Positions 33,590-46,589 of a stretch of 64,000 nt of DNA are shown piece after piece. Position 1 is the first letter of the stretch. Each line of letters starts with the position of its first letter. Origin of the DNA: Glandiceps talaboti (Eukaryota > Hemichordata > Enteropneusta > Spengelidae); the NCBI RefSeq assembly GCF_964340395.1, contig NC_135571.1, positions 6,210,453-6,274,452 on the forward strand. The letters run 5' to 3'. The position numbers and the translations under genes are program-made. The notes beneath the pieces are model-generated. The model saw nothing but the letters and a program-made list of their open reading frames with translations. It was not told the origin of the DNA and made no database searches.

Positions 33590-34560
33590 GCAGATCTCGC
33601 CGGGAATTAGTCTTGCTGCTAGACGTTCGGGCTTTCTTTCGATGCTACAACTATAAGCGAACGAAGTTCGCATGTGAGGGCTTGCCCGACGGATGTTCCA
33701 TCCTCGATAGCGTTGTTCGGCTGTGTGTCGTATTTTATCGGAAGAACATCCGAGGGCTAGCTGATAGACGAACCGGGAATGTGCTTCGATCTCCTGTGTG
33801 TCATACCAACATTCTCCGGGAACTTGAAGACCTACATACATCATGTATATTGACGTGTATTGACTTAAACAAACCCCTTCGTAGAATGAGCATTTTAAAG
33901 TTGTTAGCGCTTTCCAGTCATGACGTCACACCTATAGTCCAAGGGTCATGATACTTTGTGAATCAACACTAGTGCGAGACAGTGATTTCGTTATCTTTCT
34001 CAGCATTATTGCGACACTTAATTAGTTTCATGTATGTGTTTATCAAACAATTGACGTATTCAATTGACCATGTACGTTTAAACATGTTCAATCCCTATAG
34101 TTCTTTGTGAAACACGAACAAATACGTCAAAAGACGTAATTTCTAAAACTTGAAGAATTTGTCACTGACATATTTACATTATTTTGTTTGAAAGCTTTGT
34201 TACTATTATATGCTGCCTTACAAAAGTTTTTTTTTAGAGGAATCTAAAATATCAACGTCTCTAATTCCACCAAAGTCAAGTTTAGGAGTATGTAAGCTTA
34301 TATTACAATTGTCACCCTGACTATCACTGAGAAGTATATACTCGGTATATTATAATACCGTTAATGGGCTATTGGCTAACCTTTGACCTTGGTAGTTCAA
34401 AAACAGGTGTCATTACGTCATATGAAAATGCCTTCGTGTGACGTCAGTAAGGACAGCAGTTCACACTATAAACAATTGAAATAACCACATACAACTCATT
34501 CAATAAATACACACACTTCAAGTCAATGTAACGAAATGCCGGCAAATAAAGAGTACTTTG
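33590..34560. other. No gene supported; palindromic segment at 33600-33790
   Basis: Moderately GC-rich sequence contains GAACGAAGTTCGC (33659-33671) and inverted CGGATGTTC / GAACATCCG (about 33689 and 33745). Open frames on both strands are about 90-110 codons but have no recognisable content. The layout suggests an old inverted-repeat element. Confidence 0.35.
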
Positions 34561-34686
34561 TAAGAAAGTGTCTCCTCTTGGATGTCTGTTGGTCTGTATG
34601 TTCCTTCAGCATTTAAATGTGAAAATTTACACATTTTGGCAATTATTTGACTTTGCATATGTCCTTAAGGTTGACGGGCAAATCGA

Positions 34687-34738
34687 TGTATGTATGTATG
34701 TATGTATGTATGTATGTATGTATGTATGTATGTATGTA

Positions 34739-34774
<36 letters not shown>

Positions 34775-34942
34775 CATGCATGCATGCATGCATGCATGTA
34801 TGTATGTATGTATGTATGTATGTATGTATGTATGTATGTATGTATGTATATTTGTGTGTATGTATATTTGTGTGTATGTATGTGTGTATGTATGTATGTA
34901 TGTATATGTGTGTGTGTATGTATGTATGTATGTATGTATGTA

Positions 34943-34973
<31 letters not shown>

Positions 34974-35122
34974 ATGTATGTATGTATGTATGTATGTATG
35001 TATGTATGTATGTATGTATGTATGCCGGTGTGTATGTATGTGTGTATGTATGTATGTATGTATGTATGTATGTATGTATGTATGTATGTATGTATGTGTG
35101 TATGTATGTATGTGTGTGTACT
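34687..35122. repeat. TGTA microsatellite, about 430 bp
   Basis: (ATGT)n with GT-only and (GCAT)n sub-blocks at 34745-34797. The long Cys/Tyr/Met/Val ORFs here are translation artefacts. Confidence 0.95.
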
Positions 35123-35492
35123 AAGCGAGGTAGATAGGCTTACTTTCATATAACTATATATCCTGATTTGATGGTCTAAATGAACGGTGAAACAACGTAA
35201 ATAAAACTATCAAGAAACAAATCACAAATGGTAATTGGAAAATATGAAGTTTTTTGTATTCATTGAAATGTGCAGTCGTCTATCACATCTACACGACAAC
35301 AGGATTGTCATGTGGCAAAGTGCCAAATTAGCTTTGAGTGAGAGCTAACTAAATATAAATAATTCATCAGTTACATTATTCATTATGTCAGAACTCCATG
35401 TTTGACCTCTTGACCTTTGTTGAAGGTCACCTTTGAAATAGTTGGAAGCCTTATTGTATCAGTAATATAATGACTGTTATGAGATATTGGAG

Positions 35493-35493
<1 letters not shown>

Positions 35494-35567
<74 letters not shown>

Positions 35568-35648
35568 GAGAGACAGAGAGACAGAGAGAGAGACAGAGAC
35601 AAAGACAGACAGAAACTGACAGACAGACAGACAGACAGACAGACAGAG
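35494..35648. repeat. GA and GACA microsatellite
   Basis: (GA)n with GACAGA inserts, then (ACAG)n. It is similar in composition to 30409-30590. Confidence 0.95.
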
Positions 35649-36052
35649 TCTTAGAGAAGAGTGAGGGGTAGGGAAGAGAAACAAGAAGGAAGGAATGATT
35701 GGAGATCAAGAATCCCTATGTTCCCAAGCAACAAGGAACATGGTTCATTAGCTACAAACCGTTAGCAGTGAAACACAATTATTAACTTTGTCGGTAACGA
35801 TTGAAACATTTTGTAAACATTTACACGCTAGCTTGAGAACACAAGGCGGTGTTAGTGGTCTAGACAATATTGAGTTTCATTGACTTTTGTGTGTCGATAT
35901 AGGAGCACATAGTAACACCTTGTTTCATGTTTCTCTTAAAAAGACCATCGCGAAGGGGTTAGGTTTCCAAACCGACGCTTTACCTGTTTCGCTGACAACA
36001 ATTTTGCATGTACATTTGTAGATGCGCACTTAAAGGAACACACCTGGGTTTC

Positions 36053-36116
36053 AGGGTAACCGTGACTTCTATTGTAATTACAAAACGGTTGGTTAAACCG
36101 TTTATTGGTCACGGAT
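36053..36116. repeat. Imperfect hairpin around AAACGGTT / AACCGTTT
   Basis: AAACGGTT (36083-36090) pairs with AACCGTTT (36096-36103). Outer CCGTGAC pairs with GTCACGG. A poly-C tract follows at 36132-36147. Confidence 0.6.
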
Positions 36117-37342
36117 AGTTACGCGAATATAGCCCCCCCCCCCCCCCGATTATAGAATTTGAATGTAAAGATAAAATGTTTAGAGCGAAATTACTAGTAA
36201 GGAATTTTCCAAGACTTTATGTGGGGAAATGCTTGCTCCGAGAAACGTTTTGAAAGGTTCCCACTGATTGGTCAGAAATACTCATCAGAAGGAGGTTCAG
36301 CAGGGGAAAGGCTTCCTGTTGAATATGTTTGTGTTGTGTATGTTTATAATTAGAAACGTATGATTTTGTAATTTCAAGTAAATGCATCCTCCAGAGGATG
36401 GCCAAACAGAATTTCTAGGGCATATCTTGTCCTCAAAATAGGTCACCTAATATATATTAAGATACCTTCGCGCTTTTTGTCGATAGTTCTTTCAAATCGA
36501 CAGACAGAATTGACAATACTCTGGCCTTAGGGACCTTAGAGGGCGCAAGTCATGGTTTGCCCACGAGACTGCTTGGACGGTAGAGTATTTGATTAAAGAA
36601 AACAGCAATCGATAAGTTAAGTTGCTATATTTATTATTTAAAAAATCATTGGATAAAAGACACCAGTGTAGCACATTTGTAAAATTTCACTTTGTATTGT
36701 TGTAAAACCGTGACGTGCAATATATGTAACATAGCAAGGGATTGGTCGTATATATCACTGTTTTTTACTAAACCCCATTGAATTTCCATTAACCCTTTTG
36801 TACAAGATAGGTATTTCATTTTTAATTGGTACATTTTAAAAATAATACGAGATAATATTCAAATTATGCGATAAAATGGATAAAAAGCATGCCCTCTGCA
36901 TTACGAAACTTATTAAAATTGAAATGGTGTGCTTCTTGTGTTGAAAGTTCCAGGTTTTGAGTTGGATTGGTAGTCAGAGGGCGCTCTCCATGACCATGGC
37001 CGATTCATGCATGGTCTCCCCTCTCAGTAAGGAACTTCTTCGCCGTGTTCGTCCAAGAATAAAAAATAGCGATTGTTGTCAACACTTTTATCTCTGTTGG
37101 TAATATTTAGTCGAATGGAACGATATCCATGTACACCTTGACCGAGTAATTGAGGAAAAACGAAGCAATATTGAAAGGCATGAAATAAACATCACAAAGA
37201 TGGAAACACGAGGGCTCGTATAAATATAACATTCGCAGAGTATATATTTTCCAGCCGAAGCTACGAGATGGCGTCTATGAAGCGCTGGAGTAAAGGGGTG
37301 GTCGATTTTACGATGGTGCACAAAATGTCAGTACTGTTCTGT

Positions 37343-38752
37343 TTAGAGGTTTGTAGAGTCTTCCATAAATTTAGCAGGGGTACCAGCTGCATAATTTCGG
37401 CATGTGAAATCGTAGAGGAACATCATTAGTCCCATAAGAAGAACAATAGCTCCCACAGTACCGGCTATAGCTGCTGCCAAAGTTGCTGCTGAATATGTCT
37501 GTGTTTCATCTGTGTACACAAACAAACAAAACATGAATGAATGAATGAGTGAGTGAGTGAGTGAGTGAGTGAGTGAGTGAATGATATGAATGGGTGTCAG
37601 TGAGTGAGTGAGTGAGTGAGTGAGTGAGTGAGTGAGTGAGTGAGTGAGTGAGTGAGTGAATGTCAGTTAGTGATTGAGTGAGTGAATGAATGAATGAATG
37701 AACGAATGAATGAATGTATGAATGAATGAATGAATGAATACGAGAGTGAGTGAGTGAGTGAGTTAGAGAGTGAGTGAATAAATGAATGTATGAATGGGTG
37801 TCAGTGAGTGCATGAATGTGTTAGTGAATGAATGAATGAATGAATGAATGTCAGTGGGTGAGTGAGTGAATGAACGAATGTCAGTGAGTGAGTGAGTGAG
37901 TGAGTGAATGAATGTATGAATGAGTGTCAGTAAGTGATCATAATGAACGAATAAATAAACAAATGAATGAACGAATAATGAATAAATTGTCGAATACAGT
38001 AAACATGGTGTACATCCGTTCTGAGAAACAAGTCTTAGAAATAAAACAATAAACCCTAATTTTGGGTCCGCCCCCTAAAATCAGTACCCTTCTAATCATG
38101 TCAACAAGTACGATGTTTAAATGTTTGTATTTTACCGTCTTTAATACAGTTTTGATTGTCTGATAGAAAAACCCTCACAAATAGTTCATCAATTATAGCA
38201 TAGACTAGACAGTGCAGGGGCCTTCACTGTCTATGGTTACATCAATTATAGCATAGACTAGACAGTACATGGGCCTTCACTGTCTATGGTTACATCAATT
38301 TTAGCATAGACTAGACAGTACAGGGGCCTTCACTGCCTATGGTTACATCAATTATAGCATAGACTAGACAGTGCAGGGGCCTTCACTGTCTATGGTTACA
38401 ATTTGTTTATCTGTTGGACTTTTGATATCAGTTTGATCAATAAAACTTTGACCCAATTGAAGGCAAGAAGAAATATCAGGAATCACCATATTTTCTTTCA
38501 AATAGATAGAAGTCGAAGTGATATTAAAAATAACAGTCTTGGAATCCAAAATGGCCACTGAGTAACGTGAGGGAGGGGGTTGATGATTAAAGACATTATG
38601 AAACGTACTTTTGCATTTCTAAATATATAATGAAAAATAATCAAACTTGTGCAACTTTCTGTGAACAGAACTTTCTGTTTCTTACCAATAGCAAAGGCAG
38701 TCGATAGTGTGGCAAGAAGCACGATGATCATCAAACGTTTTTCATACGCCAT
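37343..38752 (-). CDS. Small secreted-pathway type I membrane protein, at least two exons
   Basis: The first exon (38752 down to 38686) encodes a signal peptide (MAYEKRLMIIVLLATLSTAF) and ends at a good donor (G|GTAAGA) in phase 1. The last exon (37509 down to 37343) follows an acceptor (TTTGTGTACACAG) in the same phase. It encodes DETQTYSAATL, then one hydrophobic helix (AAAIAGTVGAIVLLMGLMMF), a short tail YDFTCRNYAAGTPAKF and the stop. Spliced directly, the product is about 76 aa. A possible intermediate exon starts at about 38554 (acceptor TTACTCAG, phase 1; AILDSKTVIFNITSTSIYL) but lacks a donor in the right phase. The family is not recognised. The layout suggests a small single-pass surface protein. 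Confidence 0.5.
37530..37990. repeat. GTGA/ATGA tetranucleotide tract in the intron of the small membrane protein gene
   Basis: Long runs of GAGT and GAAT with repeated GGGTGTCAGT inserts, which give the tract a coarser periodicity. Confidence 0.9.
38187..38400. repeat. Four tandem 53-bp units, each an internal hairpin
   Basis: CATCAATTATAGCATAGACT begins at 38187, 38240, 38293 and 38346. Each unit contains CATAGACTAGACAGTG facing CACTGTCTATGG, so each copy can fold on itself. Confidence 0.9.
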
Positions 38753-39304
38753 CTGGAAATTGAAATAAAAAAATAAAATGAAAAGACGAAAAATATGGTT
38801 GGATAATTCATGCGTCTATAGTGGTGAAAAAAATGCACATGGAGTAGTTGTGTATTTAAAAAAAAAACTACAAACAAATGTAAATGAGGAAAGAGACACA
38901 TTAACTAATAAACAATCTCAGAAACAGCGCTAGCACAACAGATGTTGGGGGCAGTCTTACTGAAATAGGTCATTTGTAAAGCTAACTAACATTCAGTATT
39001 GTCCAGTGCCCGAAGTTTTCCGAGGTCGACGAACAAAGCCGAAGGACAGTAAACTGATGTGCTCCCTCGAGCACATTCAGTCGACTGTAAATTTACTCAA
39101 AGCGTCTAGCAGGCTATCTCGCACTCTCCTCTGGTATATGTATTAAAATGAAATACAGTACCACATAATTTTTAAGTTGTCTGATTTCAAATTACATGGT
39201 ATATAGAGAATAATATGGACGCATTTATATCAATGACCATACAAAAAGTAGGTGGACGTCCAAACAGCTTGATAATACAAAACAGACACGTAGAATGGAG
39301 TTAC
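38753..39304. other. Upstream region of the minus-strand membrane protein gene
   Basis: No exon was seen on either strand. The region contains a GC-richer patch at 39000-39075. Confidence 0.35.
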
Positions 39305-39438
39305 CATTACACGCAATCTGATTAAAATCCAATGTGGTGAAAGCGACTAAATGCTTTATCTACCTCTATTTCCATCGTTTTGTGTCGTTTGTTTTTGTTC
39401 CGAGTGATCGCCGCCTTCTAATCAGATTGCATTACACG
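39305..39438. mobile_element. MITE, CAATCTGATTA family, with perfect 9-bp target duplication
   Basis: The 116-bp element (39314-39429) begins CAATCTGATTAAAATCC and ends TCTAATCAGATTG. It is flanked on both sides by CATTACACG (39305-39313 and 39430-39438). A 9-bp duplication is typical of Mutator-like elements. A longer relative lies at 44104-44371. Confidence 0.8.
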
Positions 39439-40000
39439 GGGACGTGAAAAGCCAAACCTCACCAAATAATCCGGGGGTGCACCACTCAAAGTTTTGATGT
39501 ACAAAGTGTAAATAAATGACAAAATGTATACTGGGTGCCAGGTGTCAAAGTGTATTGACTCCTTTGTGATTATACAACCGTCTATGAAAATGTCATGAAT
39601 ATTTATTGTCCACTAATTGCATAAGCATTTCCGCTAACTCCCATGACACATTGTGGCCCATAGCAAATATTCTTAAAGAGGGACAACTTCAACTTGCTTT
39701 TTTCTCTGAAATAATGTATAATGTAGGGAATGAAATCTGGTTCTCCAGAACCCAACAAGTTAAAGCTTTCCTGGCAATTCGACACCCTTTACTGTAAGGT
39801 ATACTATTTTGTCCATGCATAGTATCGTCATTTTGACGTGACCTCGCCAAGAGTTCACACAGGTAACTAACAAAGCATAGTACGAAACAGTCAAAATGTC
39901 GACATCGTATTATTTATGATTATGACTTGCAAACATTTAAACTAGCACTCCAGATAGGTTTATGGCTAAATTTAACACGGACTCTCATACTTCCGTCTTA

Positions 40001-40275
40001 AGCCCCATCTACACGTTGGTCGTCATACCTGAGACAGTCCAAAGTCCTACCTGAGGTAATATAGATTTGTCTCTACACGTAGGAAGGTTACAGTGTAGAT
40101 GTCGTGCGTTCCCGTCCTGACAGAACATAGGACGAAGTCAGGCAGGAGAGTTTTCAGGAAACCTCTCAAAGGTGTCCTCAGTCAAGACAGTTTCAGGACA
40201 CGTTTACGTCTACACGGGCTTCAAAGTATTCTGAATCCTACCAGGTAGGATTTTTAGTGCCGTGTAGATGGGGCT
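40001..40275. mobile_element. MITE with 15-bp terminal inverted repeats AGCCCCATCTACACG
   Basis: AGCCCCATCTACACG (40001-40015) and its exact reverse complement (40261-40275) bound 275 bp. The interior has further inverted blocks (CTACCTGAGGTA, CCTACCAGGTAGG, TGTCCTGACAG-like pieces). Flanking TTA and ATA could be a degenerate 3-bp target duplication. There are no ORFs. Confidence 0.75.
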
Positions 40276-40659
40276 ATAAAGACCTTAAAAATATGCTCAG
40301 TAGCGATACTGTTGTCATGTCGTGTCCTAGTAAGTGACTGACATGATATAATATATTTTATTGTACTCAAGTTTCAAGTTCTTGTATACGTCACGACATT
40401 ACATTATGTAATTAATGATCTAACTTTCAAAATTAATACTTTGACTGAAAGACAGGGTTAATGTACACCAAAATTAAAATATCAATTTAGAAATTCAATA
40501 TAATATAGTTAAGTAATCAATTCGTCGCCCATTTTTAAAAAAAATTCTATTAGTCTGTCTGGTTCGATAGTAATATCGTCCAGCCATGGAGGTAGAATGG
40601 AAGATATCCCCTGAAACCTTCATGGTACAGTCTACCTCCGTGATTTTCACAAGGTGAGT

Positions 40660-40697
40660 CCATGGAAGTATAAGGGGAGCCCCTTATACCTCCATGG
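40660..40697. repeat. 18-bp near-perfect palindrome CCATGGAAGTATAAGGGG
   Basis: The two arms (40660-40677 and 40680-40697) differ at one base and are separated by AG. GTGAGTC flanks both arms as a direct repeat. Related CCATGGAGGTAGAATGG text occurs at 40583-40599. Confidence 0.75.
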
Positions 40698-40799
40698 TGA
40701 GTCATCAAACATAACTCATGATACAGTCCCACACAGGATTTAGAATCTTGTAATGTGGGAAGCGTAAACTTGAAATCGAATTCAGTCATGCAAAACTAA

Positions 40800-42600
40800 T
40801 TTCAAGTCATTTACCCTACTCTCTGTTTGGTTTTAATTTACGTAAGTAATGAACTGTATAATCCATCTACGTCAAATATATTTTTATTGTGTGCTTACTT
40901 TTAGGCCACAAATTATGTGAGCAGCTTGGTATTTATGGGCACTACATGCAGAGAGTTGAACACCCACACTTTTTGTCATTTTATTGTTAGATATGATTTC
41001 TAAAGGATACATAAATTTCAGCCCACAACGACAACTATACAGAATAAATAAAAACAATATACACACACAAAACCCTTGAAAAGGGTGGGTAAAAACAAAG
41101 ATAAGCCATACAAATACAACTTAGCAATGTTGACGGCTGACGTGACAATACTGTTTAGACTTCCTTCAAAACCAGAGTGGCACTAACATACCATACCATT
41201 ACAGTGCAGGCATCTTGAGGAAAAAAAATTGAAAGGAACAGCGGTCGAGATGTCTATCTTTCGTAACGGAAAAAAAGTATTTTTTTTAGGATTCGGGTGT
41301 TGAACTAGTACATACTAGTATATTATGCCAGGGTATATCATATTATGGGGTAGATTGAATAGGTAGTTTTACTAGCTTGAACTTTTGTTAGTACGGTAAA
41401 TACAAGGGGAGGGGGTCTCGCCTCAGAACATTCCAGCTGTTAATTGTAAAAACTCTTCTCCGAACAACCCTGCATTTGTTTTACATTACTCCATTCAATA
41501 TGGGAATTCTTCGCAAGATTATATGTGCTAAGCTCCTATGTAAAATTAGCCTCGGACCACTATCGTAATTACCATAGAATGGAACGCTGATGACACAGTT
41601 CATGATGCGTGACGTAAATCATAGACGTCGAAGAGAATGTACACCTTTTGTTCACAACATACATTGAAAGCATACCACGATGAGCGATGCCATAATTTAT
41701 CGGGAGCTGTCTGTCATTGATCCGGAATGATCTGACCCAAATTGGTCCTTTGAATTTGACCACCGTCATAGTAAACGAGATGGTATGCTTTTTTGAAATT
41801 GTACAGCCCTTAGTACAGGTACCGGGTTTGTTAACGATCACTCGCTCGAAACGCTCTAGTTGTCAAACTTTAATCGGCCAACTTCAATATGTTGACTACC
41901 TTGCTGACCTCCAACAACACCGTTATGATGTTAGTACGTACATGTTGTTATCTAGTAAGCATTGGACTTGAAGGTTACCAAAAAAACACCTAACACAACA
42001 AGTTGATAATGTGTCGGATATGCAAGCTTCGACATTGGGTGTGGTAAAAGTATTTTGAAAGAACGTTATAAATCACAACAGTACAGGTAGTTGGTTTACA
42101 CGGTAGACATGTTTTTATGTACACACTTACATTTGTATATGGCGTACTTGTATAGTGGGCTTTACTGAACACCAAACACAAATACAACAGGATACCCCTA
42201 CGGTTGGCGCGATTGTTGTCGATTCTTGTACAACATACATGATAGAAACAACACACCTTTACTTTCAACCCATGGCTGCATTTTTACAATTAACAATTAC
42301 ATAATATATATGGAAAGTAGGCAACCCATACTATTCATAACCTCACTTCGAAATACACAATTAACAAAAAGTTTCACAAGTTTTACTCTACTATCGAGTA
42401 CTAAGAAATCTTACCTTCAATCTTGGATTGGAAGTTAAACCCTCGGTGGTACAAATTTGAGCTACGTCGTGAAAATGGCGTTGAAGTGAGAGTTGATCAA
42501 GGAGCAGTGCAGTGTAGCGAACCTCGGCCTCGGGTGTGTCGAGTCGAAAGTGATTAAATTTGCATACGGTATTTACCTATGAATATACTTGTGGTATTTG
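40800..42600. other. No gene supported
   Basis: AT-rich sequence with only short ORFs and no splice-supported exon. I see no recognisable repeat apart from simple sequence. Confidence 0.35.
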
Positions 42601-42632
42601 AATATCAATGTATGCGGGGTGTCCTGTTTATC

Positions 42633-42672
42633 CATAGACCCGTTGGTGGCGGGCCCCGGGTCTATGGTTTAT
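42633..42672. repeat. Hairpin CATAGACCCG...CGGGTCTATG
   Basis: CCATAGACCCG (from about 42633) pairs with CGGGTCTATGG (ending about 42667) around a GC-rich loop containing GTTGGTGGCGGGCC. It shares GTTGGTGG and GGGTCTATGG with the hairpin at 10831-10866. Confidence 0.65.
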
Positions 42673-42954
42673 CAGACGATGCTTTATGCCATTATAGACA
42701 AAATATAATACCTTTCATTGCTGAAGACCAGTGCTGTAACAGTATTGTATTTGTTACATTCATGTCAATACATGTCTCTGTCGTCAATACAGAATATTTT
42801 TGATGCAATAACTTATACTCATGATAAATACTAAATAATGTAAAATACATAATGTTTATATGGTTATATACTACTCTTCACATTGCATGCCAGTTGCGTA
42901 CATAAACATACACTTTGTAACACGTTATTTTTTGGTTACATTTCGTGTAACTGG

Positions 42955-42990
42955 GGTACGCCGTGTTGGGGCGCCATCACACATCAACTA
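42955..42990 (+). repeat. Half-copy of the GGTACGCCGTG/GCGCCCTCACACATC hairpin family
   Basis: GGTACGCCGTGTTGGGGCGCC, then ATCACACATCAAC, matches one arm of the hairpin at 54372-54454. A second half-copy lies at about 49706-49733, in a segment duplicated along with the ATP-grasp genes. Confidence 0.5.
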
Positions 42991-43897
42991 ACAACTTTCA
43001 AGGTTATTGAGGGTGGAGTCATACAACGTATCTTACAGTCTTGTGATAATATGGAGATTACTGATAACTCTATTTGCTTGACTGGTTTATTTTCTACATT
43101 GCAAACTTCTATCTTCAAAAAATATGCCTTTTCCTTGCCGAAGGATGTGCCCTAACATAAGTGATACCACTACGCCACTTCCAGACTGTAGGAAATTGAG
43201 AAGAAATTATGGGCATCATCACCTCATAGTACCATTGTGAATAGAGAATTTTCAGATGGAAAGTCGATCAATGTTAAGTGATTTTTAATGAAGAAGTGAC
43301 CCATTTAACACTGGTACGAGTTTCGCTGTGAACTCAGGAACGCCAAGTCTGTTCCGTAAACTTCAAATAAAACGTTTCTGATGACTTACAAAATAAGATG
43401 TTATCTCAAAAAAAATTAAAAATCAAAAGAATTAGAAAACAATCTTCAGTCTGATCAACTGCGCTTGTTACTATGGTTACTGATGAATTTAAAGTTCTAG
43501 AAGCCCTTTCACAGCATATAAATCTAATATACAGAACACAATCACTTTCTGAACTTCAATCGTGATGTATCTCTACAACCAAGGGTATTATCATAGGCTT
43601 CATGACATTGTTGAGTCGATGGCATTTCATCGTAGTGGACTGTACTCTGGCTTCTTCAGCACTTTTCGACATATGGCAAAGTACCGAGACATCAATTCTG
43701 TGAATGAAAACATAGATACATAAATTCAGCTTATATAACGCTTGTAATGTATGATACTACCAAAACAAAGAGACTATAGTGAAAACAATGGCGACTTTAA
43801 AGGTTTGTCGTTCCTAAAAAATGATAATAGATGCGCGCTTTCGTGACATCAGAACGACCTGTGATTGGTACTCGAATACAAAGAACCTTCCTTGTGC

Positions 43898-44415
43898 ACG
43901 GTACGGTTATATATTATTGTCCAATATTTATTTTCGTTCAGCCAAAGAAAATATGACACTGTGCCCTAAGTGGCCTTGTCACTACGAGTTGCAAACGAGT
44001 ATTTCACAATAGCATACAGCCCCTCAGGCATATACTATGGACATTAGGGGAAAATAATGGCGATTTGGAACGTTTTGGCTGATATTGCTAGCACTGTAGA
44101 ACCCAATCTGATTCAAATCCGAGGTAGATGTCGGCTAATCGTTCACTGTTATTTTACAACGGTATTTTGCATAAATTGACCTTCGTATTACATAAGGTAG
44201 AAAACATTATAGTATATTTTATTTCCATTACATGTTTATGTTTTGGTCCTGATGACCGCCTCCTCTACCAAAACATAAATATGTAATACAAAGGTCAATT
44301 CAAGCAAAATTACCGATGTAAAATAAGAATGGACGATTAGCCGACATCCACATCGGATTTTAATCAGATTGTGCAGAACCATAACGTAGTAGGAGTCATC
44401 GTGATGTAAAGCGAC
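43898..44415 (+). repeat. R1 repeat split by a nested MITE
   Basis: R1 blocks (TTATATATTATTGTCCAATA, CCTAAGTGGCC, GATATTGCTAGCACTGTAGAACC) run to 44103 and resume at 44372 with TGCAGAACCATAACG and GTAAAGCGACCA. The break coincides exactly with the MITE ends. Confidence 0.7.
44104..44371. mobile_element. MITE, CAATCTGATTA family, nested in R1
   Basis: The 268-bp element has long inverted arms: CAATCTGATTCAAATCC at the left, and GGATTTTAATCAGATTG at the right. Internal inverted blocks are CGGCTAATCGTTCA / GGACGATTAGCCG and CATGTTTATGTTTTGG / CCAAAACATAAATATG. The flanks TGTAGAACC and TGCAGAACC (44095-44103, 44372-44380) form a 9-bp target duplication with one mismatch. Confidence 0.8.
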
Positions 44416-46589
44416 CAATTAATGTATTAATATTATATATTATATATTATATATTTTATTATTAATTAATATTTTCTTTTCAAAGATAATAATTAACATC
44501 AACATTGTTCATCCAAATCAATTTCGGAAATTCAAATATGGTCGCTCCTTGTGCAACACCCAAATGCCTTTAATATTAAAGCAGGAGGAAACCAGATTAC
44601 AATAGGAAAACGTATGTACGTGCGTTTTTGTTGTTTTCTTTTTATCAACGAATGGTAGAACCTACCATTTGACCCAAACTGTCAATGAGTATCACCTCTC
44701 TTACACTGGAATACAGATCTGGTTAATGTTTAATTAAACCCAGACAGTGATGAGGAGGTTCGACCAGACTGTAGTGGTAAGAGTTTTACAAGTTAACCAC
44801 TCGGCAACCCACAATTCCAAACACTACAAACATACCTTCCCTACTGTGACCATATACATAGCATACAGCTATCATTACACCTATATCTTCTGACTCCACA
44901 ATGATGTCATCGCCAGGTTGAAACAAACTCACAGTGACGTCATCACCAAGTCTGGAGATCTCATCGAAATTCAGCAAGTCCTCTATTTTACCACCAACAT
45001 ATGTAGTTATTTCACCAGTCATTCCCTTAATGCCTTTCAGCTTAGGTACGCAAACAGGACCATGACTAGGTTTAACATGATTCACCAATTCTGCCAATTG
45101 GTTTCCATGGTAATAACATTGTGTGTACAATGGAATAAGGGTGGCGTCCATTCGACAATTGGTTTCAATCACTTTAACCTGGGTTTTATCATCAATGAAA
45201 AATTGTACATGAACAAATTGATTATCAAATCCCTTGTTGATCATTCTGGTCACAATCTCATCAAAGTTCTGATACAGCACCTTCTCTTCTCTATCTGTCA
45301 ACTCTGCTGGTACAATGGATCCTAAATAGCATTCAGGATGGTCTTTCCAATACACCTCATCCATTATCAACCAATGATAAAGCTTGCCATTCAGAACGCA
45401 GCCATCCACAGCAATTTGCCTTTTGCCGCCAACAAACTCTTCCAATATTAGTGTATCTAGATTGATGTCATACATCAGACCTTTGTCTTTGATCCAGTGA
45501 TTCATAAACGACTAATATCCATTAAGCGTTCCATATGAACAGCTGTCGTCCTTCAAAAGATCGTACAACTGATCCACTGTGTTGATTTTCAATGTTCCAT
45601 TGCTACCATTTCCAATCACAGGTTTTAGGAATCCACCTTTGCCTCGTATCAAATTCGCCACATCTCTCATTTTACCATTATCTTCAATGTCACTTCTGTC
45701 GAGAAGTATACTTGGAACTGTTGCATAATCTGGGTCAAGGTATTTACGTGATATGAACTTGTGACAGGTCAGGTACACTGACTCCACAGTTGGACCACGA
45801 ATATGAGGGAACGTTTCAGATAATGCAGCATGGACCAAACAAGCGATATCTGAAAAGCTCAACACCATTGATATGTTTTGTGTCTTGATGATATCTTCAC
45901 ATTGTTTTGTAAACTGCAATAAATCGTACTTGCTTGATTCTGGGGTGAAGGACCTTAATCATGTGAGATTGCTTGGTCTCTTGTGGTAAATATCTGATGT
46001 ATGTGGAAAGTTGCTGATCCCAATTGGTTGGACAGAGGAATAGTAAACCAATTTGCTTTCCCTCCTTTTCCATATTTGCCCATACACTAACACTGATAGT
46101 CAAATATTCTAATGAATATGAACAGCGGATTATAGTGAAGAAGATGGCGGACGCAGATTATCGGTGACTGTGCATTCCGTGTTGACGGCCAGGCGATACA
46201 CACGCAAATGGTAGAGCGCCATCAAAGGCGGTTATAAACAATAGATAACTCTTATTAAAGTGCACTGAGCTGAAAACAATGTTAAAAGTTTATCAATCCT
46301 TCAATATTATTGTGTAATTCTTCGAAATGGAGTTACCCATAGTTTTAGATGTGAATTATAGAACAAGATGTCCACATCTAGTTTTGTGATGGCAAAATCT
46401 GCTATCTATGGTTGGCATAATATTTCAAGCCAGGAGACAAGTATATACAACAATCTAAACTGAAGTAACGTTACGTTATACTTCTACAACGTGGTATAAA
46501 CATACATCACAATTTCAAAGTTTGTTTACAAGTCATTATTTCTGAGCAAAAATGATTTTCTAAACATTCCTTTATTTTATTCTTTAGCA

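Larger units (their letters stand above)
43627..46073 (-). pseudogene. ATP-grasp ligase-like gene, broken copy
   Basis: The main exon runs 46073 down to 44836 and the 71-bp last exon 43697 down to 43627 (ELMSRYFAICRKVLKKPEYS, PLR, stop). Near residue 45 an extra base in a CCCC run (about 45942-45945) breaks the frame. Further on, a 3-bp deletion turns the TAC CAG seen in relatives into TAG (45512-45514), inside NGYYQSF. The rest, including LEEFVGGKRQ and the metal-binding VIETN, is intact and very close to the gene at 50921-53206. It is probably a recently inactivated tandem duplicate. The intron holds an R1 repeat with a nested MITE. Confidence 0.8.

Noticed and set aside
33563-33951. Overlapping 90-110 codon ORFs on both strands
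   Set aside because: No recognisable sequence and no splice support. The segment contains inverted repeats, so an old element is more likely.
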